Origin: an uncultured Collinsella sp.
GTDB lineage: Bacteria > Actinomycetota > Coriobacteriia > Coriobacteriales > Coriobacteriaceae
DNA: 17,895 bases
Assembly (NCBI GenBank): GCA_900758845.1
Contig: CAAESW010000032.1
Span: 1 to 17,895 of the forward strand
Direction: 5' to 3'
The position numbers and the translations under genes are program-made. Positions 12,878 through 17,895 of this stretch are shown one piece after another. The notes under the pieces were generated by a model that was not told where the DNA came from, made no database searches, and was given only the letters and a program-made list of their open reading frames with translations. Within the stretch, counting starts at the first letter, position 1; the number at the start of each line of letters is the position of its first letter.

Positions 12878-15778
12878 TCACGACAGCTTGACGATCGGTG
12901 CAAAACCTTTCATAAGCTTTTTGGTCTGGCCGGTCTTTTCGAATTGAACCTCGATCATGTCTCCGGCGACCGAGATCACGGTACCCGTGCCAAAGGTCTT
13001 GTGGCTCACGGTATCGCCTGCGGCAAAGTCCTGCGATGCGCTGGCGCGATCGACCTTGCGCTCCACCGTCGGGGACACCTTGGACGAGGGCTTTTTGGCT
13101 CGCGGTGCGCCCGAGCCAAAGGTCGAGGCAACACGGCCAGCGTCGGGCGAGACCCCACGATGGCGCTCGGTCCCGTAGCTGCTGCCACCAAAGAAATCGT
13201 CAAAGCTCGATCCGCCGCGCGAACCGGAACCGCCGGTCGAGCGCGTATGCGAACCAAATACCTTGCCGCCATACATATCCGAACCCATGCCCGAGCCAAA
13301 GGTGCCGTGACGGTCGCCGCGCTTCTCCCAGCCCGTGCCTTCAAAACCGGCAGAACCGATACCGCTAAACTCGATATCCTCAAACGGAATCTCGTTGAGA
13401 AAGCGCGAGCGCGGGTTGGCAGAGGTCGAGCCGTAGGTGCGACGCGTGGCCGCATAGGTCAGGAACAGGCGCTTACGGGCACGCGTGATGGCGACGTAGG
13501 CCAGGCGACGCTCCTCCTCGAGCTTGCCCGGATCGTCACTACCGCCAAAGTCGTGCACGTGCGGGAAGATGCCTTCCTCCATGCCGGCCACGAACACCGC
13601 CGGGAACTCCAGGCCCTTGGCGGAGTGGATGGTCATCATAGTGATGGCATGCGTCTCGCCGGCCAGGGAATCCAAGTCGGAGCGCAGAGCCAGCCACTCC
13701 ATGAGTGCAGGCAGCGCCTTGCAGGTGAGCGGGCCGTAGGTGCGCTCGATCTCGTCGGCATGTACGGCACCCGCCGGCAGCTCTGTCGGCGCGGCATAGG
13801 CGTTGCCCGCGATGGCGGCAGCCAGGGCATCCTGCGGCGAGAGCGCCGGGGCCGCCAGGCTGTCGAGCGAATTGGAACCCGCGGCATCACGCGCGCCAAC
13901 GAGCGCCTCAAACGAGGATACCGGGGCAGATGGCCCCGGTTCGGGCGCAGGCGCGCTCACCACGACAGGCTCGGGCTCGGCGCTAGCAGGCACATCGGCA
14001 ACACCGGCAGCGCGCAGCTCTTCCAAGCTCTCGAGCGTACCTTCGATATCCTCGTGCGTCTCCTCAAATTCGGCGGCGACGCCCAGGAATTCCTGGATGT
14101 TCTCGGCGCGGCTCTCGGACTCCATGGTGCCCTCGGCGCGGAAAGCCTGCAGCAGGCCCGTCTTATCGACGATCATCTCGACGACGTCCTTGAGCTCGCC
14201 GTCCATGCGGCGACCCTCGCGCACCAGCGCCACAAAGCTCGACAGGCCGTTGCGCACCTTGGCGCTAAACATGCCCGTCTCGGCTGTTGCGATCTCGCAG
14301 GCTTGGAAGAACGAGCAGCGGTTGTCGCGTGCCAGCTGCTCAATCTTTTGAATCGAGGTGGAGCCGATGCCGCGGCGCGGCGTGTTGATGACGCGCTTGA
14401 CGCTCATCTCGTCGGCCGGGTTCACAATCATCTTAAGATAGGCCATGACGTCGCGGATCTCGGCACGGTCGAAGAATCGCGTGCCACCCACGATCTTGTA
14501 GGGCACGCCTGCGCGCAGGAACATATCTTCGAGAATACGCGACTGAGCGTTGGTGCGGTAGAACACGGCGATGTCGTCGTAACTCGTGCCCTTGGAGTGC
14601 AGCTTCTCGATCTCGCCGGCAATCCAGCGGCCCTCGTCGCGCTCATCGCTTGCCTGGAAGGCCTGGATCTTCTCGCCATCGCCCTCGGCCGTAAACAGGC
14701 GCTTGTCCTTGCGCTGCGAGTTGTGGCGCACCACGGCGTTGGCGGCGCTCAGGATATGGCCCGTGGAGCGGTAGTTCTGCTCCAGCTTAACGGTCTTGCA
14801 GTTTTTAAAGTCCTGCTCAAAGTCCAGGATGTTGGTGATGTCGGCGCCACGCCAGCTATAAATGGACTGGTCATCGTCGCCCACGACCATGAGGTTTTGG
14901 TACTTGGCGGCCAGCAGGTTGGCGATCTCGTACTGGACGTGGTTGGTGTCCTGATACTCGTCGACGCTAATGTAGCGGAAGCGCTCCTGGTACTTGTCGA
15001 GCACCTCGGGGCGGGTGCGCAGCAGCTCGAGCGTGCGCACGAGCAGGTCGTCGAAGTCCATCGCGTTGGCGGCGCGCAGGCGGCGTTCCAGCTCCAAGTA
15101 GACCTGCGCGGCCTTTTTGTCGTTGGGGCTGTCGGCGGATTTGAGCATGTCCTCGGGGCCGATCATGGCGTTTTTGGCCGAACTGATCTTGCTGCGGATC
15201 ATGTTGATGGGGAATTGCTTTTGCTCGATACCGAGCGCCTGCATAATATCGCGCACCATGCGCTTGGAATCGTCGTCATCGTAGATGGTGAACTGACCGG
15301 TGTAGCCCAGCAGGTCAGCGTCCTCGCGCAGCATGCGCACGCACATAGCATGGAAGGTGCACACCCACATGCCGCGGGTACCGCTGGGGATGAGTGCCGC
15401 CAGACGCTCGCGCATCTCGGCCGCGGCCTTGTTGGTAAACGTGATGGCAAGGATCTGCCAGGGCTTAACGCCCAGGTCGCCGAGCATATGTGCGATACGG
15501 AAGGTCAAGACGCGGGTCTTGCCCGAGCCGGCGCCGGCAAGGACCAGCAGCGGGCCCTCGGTGGTCAGGACCGCCTCGCGCTGAGCGGGATTAAGGCTGT
15601 CGATGTCGACGAGCGGCTTGGCGGGCTTGGGCGCCGGCGCGGGAGCGTCGTAGATGTCGAGCGGAACGAGCTCGGGCTCCGGCGCAGCAGGGGCGGTGTA
15701 TGCATCGAGCGGCACGGGTTCCGGCGCGGGCGGCACAGGTACCGCGACATTCTTTTCCCAGGGCAAGGGCTGGGTCAT
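12878..15778 (-). CDS. pcrA: UvrD/PcrA-type ATP-dependent DNA helicase
   Basis: This 966-residue SF1A helicase unwinds DNA 3' to 5' in repair and replication-fork maintenance. Visible motifs are Q motif LNPAQREAV (62-70), Walker A AGAGSGKT (81-88), DEYQD (273-277), GDDDQSIYSWRG (300-311), QNYRS (334-338), TIHSAKGLEFPAVF (716-729) and EERRLAYVAITRARKRL (755-771). The C-terminal 50 residues (FAAGDTVSHKTFGTGTVISV onward) are the Tudor-like tail of PcrA. It is longer than usual (PcrA is about 720-780): a Pro-rich N-terminal extension of about 60 residues, an Ala/Pro-rich insert at about 587-690 before motif V, and a Gly/Ser-rich linker at 805-905. The ATG at 15778 has GAGGAG six bases upstream. 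An apparent promoter lies about 62 bases upstream. Confidence 0.95.
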   Translation of the reverse strand: MTQPLPWEKNVAVPVPPAPEPVPLDAYTAPAAPEPELVPLDIYDAPAPAPKPAKPLVDIDSLNPAQREAVLTTEGPLLVLAGAGSGKTRVLTFRIAHMLGDLGVKPWQILAITFTNKAAAEMRERLAALIPSGTRGMWVCTFHAMCVRMLREDADLLGYTGQFTIYDDDDSKRMVRDIMQALGIEQKQFPINMIRSKISSAKNAMIGPEDMLKSADSPNDKKAAQVYLELERRLRAANAMDFDDLLVRTLELLRTRPEVLDKYQERFRYISVDEYQDTNHVQYEIANLLAAKYQNLMVVGDDDQSIYSWRGADITNILDFEQDFKNCKTVKLEQNYRSTGHILSAANAVVRHNSQRKDKRLFTAEGDGEKIQAFQASDERDEGRWIAGEIEKLHSKGTSYDDIAVFYRTNAQSRILEDMFLRAGVPYKIVGGTRFFDRAEIRDVMAYLKMIVNPADEMSVKRVINTPRRGIGSTSIQKIEQLARDNRCSFFQACEIATAETGMFSAKVRNGLSSFVALVREGRRMDGELKDVVEMIVDKTGLLQAFRAEGTMESESRAENIQEFLGVAAEFEETHEDIEGTLESLEELRAAGVADVPASAEPEPVVVSAPAPEPGPSAPVSSFEALVGARDAAGSNSLDSLAAPALSPQDALAAAIAGNAYAAPTELPAGAVHADEIERTYGPLTCKALPALMEWLALRSDLDSLAGETHAITMMTIHSAKGLEFPAVFVAGMEEGIFPHVHDFGGSDDPGKLEEERRLAYVAITRARKRLFLTYAATRRTYGSTSANPRSRFLNEIPFEDIEFSGIGSAGFEGTGWEKRGDRHGTFGSGMGSDMYGGKVFGSHTRSTGGSGSRGGSSFDDFFGGSSYGTERHRGVSPDAGRVASTFGSGAPRAKKPSSKVSPTVERKVDRASASQDFAAGDTVSHKTFGTGTVISVAGDMIEVQFEKTGQTKKLMKGFAPIVKLS

Positions 15779-15839
15779 GGGCGACTCCTCATCTGACGGA
15801 CGGCGCGCCTGCGGGCAGCGCCATAGTTTGAGCCGTACC

Positions 15840-15870
15840 AGTATACCGAGCCGCGCGGACACCGACGCAA
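15840..15870 (-). promoter_or_regulatory. Candidate pcrA promoter
   Basis: TATACT (15845-15840) on the minus strand is a good -10. TTGCGT (15870-15865) is 19 bases upstream, a long but tolerable spacer. It lies 62 bases before the pcrA start codon and downstream of the uppP terminator. Confidence 0.45.
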
Positions 15871-15958
15871 ATCACACCACGACTCCGTGCGCCACCGTCA
15901 GGCCCGCCCCAGCGGATTTGGTGCAATGGAGCCACCGATGTCATGGCAACGGTAGCGA

Positions 15959-16059
15959 GCGGCGGCCGGGGCGAACAAATTGGCATGAAAAAGGGGGCGG
16001 CATAGACCTTTTGGTCATGCCACCCCCTTTGAATGACAAGTTGTCGCCCCGGCCGCCGC
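15959..16059. repeat. 101-base nested inverted repeat downstream of uppP
   Basis: Arms 15959-15974 and 16044-16059 pair perfectly over 16 bases. Pairing continues inward between 15976-15986 and 16033-16043 (9 of 11), and then into the terminator stem at 15990-16030. The structure begins 15 bases after the uppP stop codon. Its architecture matches the repeat after pcrA, though the sequences differ. Confidence 0.7.
15986..16030 (-). terminator. Intrinsic terminator of uppP
   Basis: AAAGGGGG (15990-15997) pairs with CCCCCTTT (16023-16030). GGCAT/ATGCC and GACC/GGTC extend the stem inward to a TTTT loop, with one mismatch and one unpaired base. On the minus strand the stem ends in five T before CATG. 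Confidence 0.85.
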
Positions 16060-16074
16060 GCAGCGTCGACTAAG

Positions 16075-17055
16075 TTAGAGGCCGAGCATCGGCTCCAGAA
16101 CGAAGAAATATGCAAGCACTACGATGCCCAGGATGATGCGGTAAACACCGAAGCACTTAAAGTCGTGACGGCGCACGAAGCCCATAAGCCACTTGATGGC
16201 GATGAGCGAAACCACAAAGGCCACAACGCAGCCCACGCCCAAGATAGCGACCTCGTTGGCGCCGAACGTACCGCCCTTGATGAAATACTTGACCAGCTTG
16301 AGCGCACTCGCGCCAAACATGACGGGGATGGCCAGGAAGAACGTAAACTTGGACGCCACCGAACGCGTGCAGCCCAAAAGCAGGCCGCCGATGATAGTAG
16401 AACCGGAGCGAGACGTTCCAGGCACCAGCGAAAGCACCTGGAAGCAGCCGATACCCAGCGCAGTCTTCCAGCTCAGGTCCTCGAGCGTGGCGATGGAGCC
16501 AAAGTCCAGATTCTCGTCATCGTCCTCATCCTCAGCGGTAGCCGCGGCAGGCGCCGCAAAGTGCGCACCGGCGGGACGTCCGCCCGACACCACAGCACGC
16601 GAACCAAACGAACCGGCAACGGCCATTTCCTCGCGCTTGTTCGCGCGCCAGTTCTCGATCACGATAAACAGCACGCCGTACACAATGAGCGCCAGCGCCA
16701 CGACGGGAGCATTGTAGAAATGCTCCTCCATCCAGTCGTTGAGCGGCAGGCCGATCGCCGCGGCGGGAATGCAGCCGAGCACAATCTTGCCCCACAGCAC
16801 CCAGGTGTCGCGACGGCCCTCCTTGCCCTTGCTGGGCGAGAACGGATTGAGCTCATGGAAGAACAGCACACAGACGGCCAGAATGGCGCCGAGCTGAATC
16901 ACGACCAGGAACATATTCCAGAACGTCTCGCTCACGTTCATCTTGACGAACTCGTCCACCAAGATCATGTGACCGGTCGACGAAACAGGCAGCCATTCGG
17001 TGATGCCCTCGACCAGGCCCATGAAGGCAGATTTTAGAAGCTCGATAATATCCAA
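16075..17055 (-). CDS. uppP: Undecaprenyl-diphosphate phosphatase
   Basis: This 326-residue membrane enzyme (BacA/UppP family) removes a phosphate from undecaprenyl pyrophosphate to recycle the lipid carrier of peptidoglycan synthesis, and raises bacitracin tolerance. Both catalytic signatures are present: EGITEWLPVSSTGH (16-29, Glu16, Glu20, Ser25-Ser26, His29) and PGTSRSGST (212-220, Arg216). It is longer than the usual 265-290 residues because of a hydrophilic insert at about 140-192 between membrane segments, ending in an acidic EDEDDDE run. The start is taken as TTG at 17055, five bases after GAGGGGG, giving the family-typical MDIIELL; a GTG at 17076 would add seven residues without similarity. 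It is divergent from the stress-protein gene and ends in its own terminator. Confidence 0.93.
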   Translation of the reverse strand: MDIIELLKSAFMGLVEGITEWLPVSSTGHMILVDEFVKMNVSETFWNMFLVVIQLGAILAVCVLFFHELNPFSPSKGKEGRRDTWVLWGKIVLGCIPAAAIGLPLNDWMEEHFYNAPVVALALIVYGVLFIVIENWRANKREEMAVAGSFGSRAVVSGGRPAGAHFAAPAAATAEDEDDDENLDFGSIATLEDLSWKTALGIGCFQVLSLVPGTSRSGSTIIGGLLLGCTRSVASKFTFFLAIPVMFGASALKLVKYFIKGGTFGANEVAILGVGCVVAFVVSLIAIKWLMGFVRRHDFKCFGVYRIILGIVVLAYFFVLEPMLGL

Positions 17056-17191
17056 AGGGACCCCCTCGTTAGACACCCGCCGATATTGTTCTGCGGACGG
17101 TGCGGGCGATGTCCCATTATCAACCGTTCGGGCGCGTCTACGCCTACCCTTACCAAAAAACTCGCCCGTTCACAGAATTGCGAGCGGTCAA

Positions 17192-17212
17192 ACCCAAATC
17201 CTTGGGTATAAC
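17192..17212 (+). promoter_or_regulatory. Candidate uspA -10 box with overlapping palindrome
   Basis: TATAAC (17207-17212) is a good -10 about 90 bases before the stress-protein start. ACCCAA-ATCC-TTGGGT (17192-17207), a perfect 6-bp inverted repeat, overlaps its first base. No -35 hexamer is visible at normal spacing, so activator or alternative-sigma control is possible. Confidence 0.4.
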
Positions 17213-17302
17213 TGCAACAAGATAGAGTGTCCGGCGGCCAACGCGCCCGCGCCCGCCCGATGCACGAGCCCCGCGCCCGTGCGATAGACCAAGGAGGAAA
17301 CC

Positions 17303-17740
17303 ATGAACGAGGGCTACACCAAGGTATTTGTTTCACTCGACGGTACTGAGCAGCAGGATTTTGTGCTCGCACGCGCCATCAAGGTCGCCGCGAACAACGG
17401 CGCCAAGCTGATAATCGGCCACGTTATCGATTCCACGGCGCTCGAGAGCGCCGGTTCCTATCCGGTCGATCTGGTCAACGGCCTAGAGGAGGCATTTAAG
17501 AACTCCATCGCCAAGCAGCTCGAAGAGGCTAAGGCCAATCCCGACATCCCCGAGGTCGAGGTCATGATTCGCGCCGGCCGCATTCGCGAGACGCTTAAGG
17601 ACGAGATGCTCGACGTGGTTAAGCCCGACCTGGTGCTCTGCGGCGCCCGCGGCCTGTCCTCGATCAAGTATGCGCTGCTGGGTTCGATTTCGACGTTCCT
17701 GCTGCGCAATACGGACTGCGACATCTTGGTCGTGAAGTAG
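17303..17740 (+). CDS. Universal stress protein, ATP-binding type
   Basis: This 145-residue single UspA domain is a cytoplasmic nucleotide-binding protein tied to stress and slow growth. The start VFVSLDGTEQQDFVLARAIKVA (residues 8-29) forms strand 1 and helix 1, with Asp13 in the ATP site. The C-terminal GARGLSSIKYALLGS (113-127) fits the G-2X-G-9X-G(S/T) phosphate motif, so ATP binding is likely, as in MJ0577-type members. The final strand DILVVK is the usual dimer edge. AAGGAGG precedes the ATG by six bases. It is transcribed divergently from uppP and followed directly by a long inverted repeat, so it looks like a single-gene unit. Its specific partner or process is unknown. Confidence 0.92.
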   Translation: MNEGYTKVFVSLDGTEQQDFVLARAIKVAANNGAKLIIGHVIDSTALESAGSYPVDLVNGLEEAFKNSIAKQLEEAKANPDIPEVEVMIRAGRIRETLKDEMLDVVKPDLVLCGARGLSSIKYALLGSISTFLLRNTDCDILVVK

Positions 17741-17753
17741 GTTCCTTCCCGTC

Positions 17754-17844
17754 GGCGCAAGGCCTGCGGGGTTATCACGCCGACGTCCTCGCCGCTTCGC
17801 GGCTGCGGGATGTCGGCTTTGATAACCCCTCCCGGCCTTGCGCC
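17754..17844. repeat. 91-base nested inverted repeat downstream of the stress-protein gene
   Basis: GGCGCAAGGCC (17754-17764) pairs with GGCCTTGCGCC (17834-17844). GGGGTTATCA (17768-17777) pairs with TGATAACCCC (17820-17829). GCCGACGTCC (17779-17788) pairs with 17108-offset partner GGATGTCGGC (17808-17817) at 9 of 10. An inner GCCGC-TTC-GCGGC (17791-17803) caps it. It starts 13 bases after the stop codon and has no U-tract on the plus strand. Confidence 0.7.
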
Positions 17845-17895
17845 TTCGTCACCGTACTTCAGCGAGTTGGCTGATAAAAGATGGCGTGCCGCCCC

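Noticed and set aside
12659..15796. A 1045-codon open frame on the plus strand, antisense to pcrA
   Set aside because: It mirrors the GC-biased third codon positions of pcrA. Its product is Arg/Ala/His-rich without domains, whereas the minus strand shows every helicase motif.

Overview
The window is GC-rich, densely packed bacterial DNA in which every main gene belongs to a recognised bacterial family. Base composition, strong AAGGAGG-type ribosome sites, TATACT-like -10 boxes, a phosphotransferase/6-phospho-beta-glucosidase sugar economy and the general gene style suggest an anaerobic gut actinobacterium of the Coriobacteriia, most likely Collinsella. That assignment is inferred from recognition of gene style and was not searched. 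I see no rRNA, tRNA, CRISPR array, prophage or transposase gene.

Layout. (1) 1-2609: a TatA/TatB-type protein running off the left edge, a single-domain STAS anti-anti-sigma-like protein and a class Ic aspartate-type aminotransferase, all on the minus strand, then a small unknown plus-strand gene. (2) 2610-4608: an AT-rich 370-base gap ending in a perfect 15-bp terminator hairpin, then the Na+/H+ antiporter nhaA (minus). The nhaA leader is structured and contains a terminator-like hairpin plus U6 in front of the gene. (3) 4609-6652: Mn-dependent pyrophosphatase ppaC and a ROK glucokinase (minus), separated and flanked by REP-like hairpins. (4) 6807-11587: a beta-glucoside operon on the minus strand (6-phospho-beta-glucosidase, then PTS EIIC, EIIB, EIIA, then a terminator) with a divergent GntR/UTRA repressor and AAAAGTAA boxes in the shared promoter region. 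(5) 11662-12655: mannose-6-phosphate isomerase manA with its terminator. (6) 12741-17055: pcrA helicase and uppP (minus), each followed by a long nested inverted repeat. (7) 17303-17844: a universal stress protein followed by a third long inverted repeat.

How it fits together. EIICBA would import and phosphorylate a beta-linked disaccharide such as cellobiose. The GH1 enzyme would split the phosphodisaccharide, and free glucose could be phosphorylated by the ROK kinase. manA could feed mannose 6-phosphate into glycolysis. The GntR/UTRA protein probably senses a phosphosugar and represses both divergent promoters.

The most interesting material is non-coding: the nhaA leader, which looks like an attenuator or riboswitch; three long nested inverted repeats that begin 8-15 bases after stop codons; and a family of REP-like hairpins sharing a GGG(A/GT)CAGG-type core.
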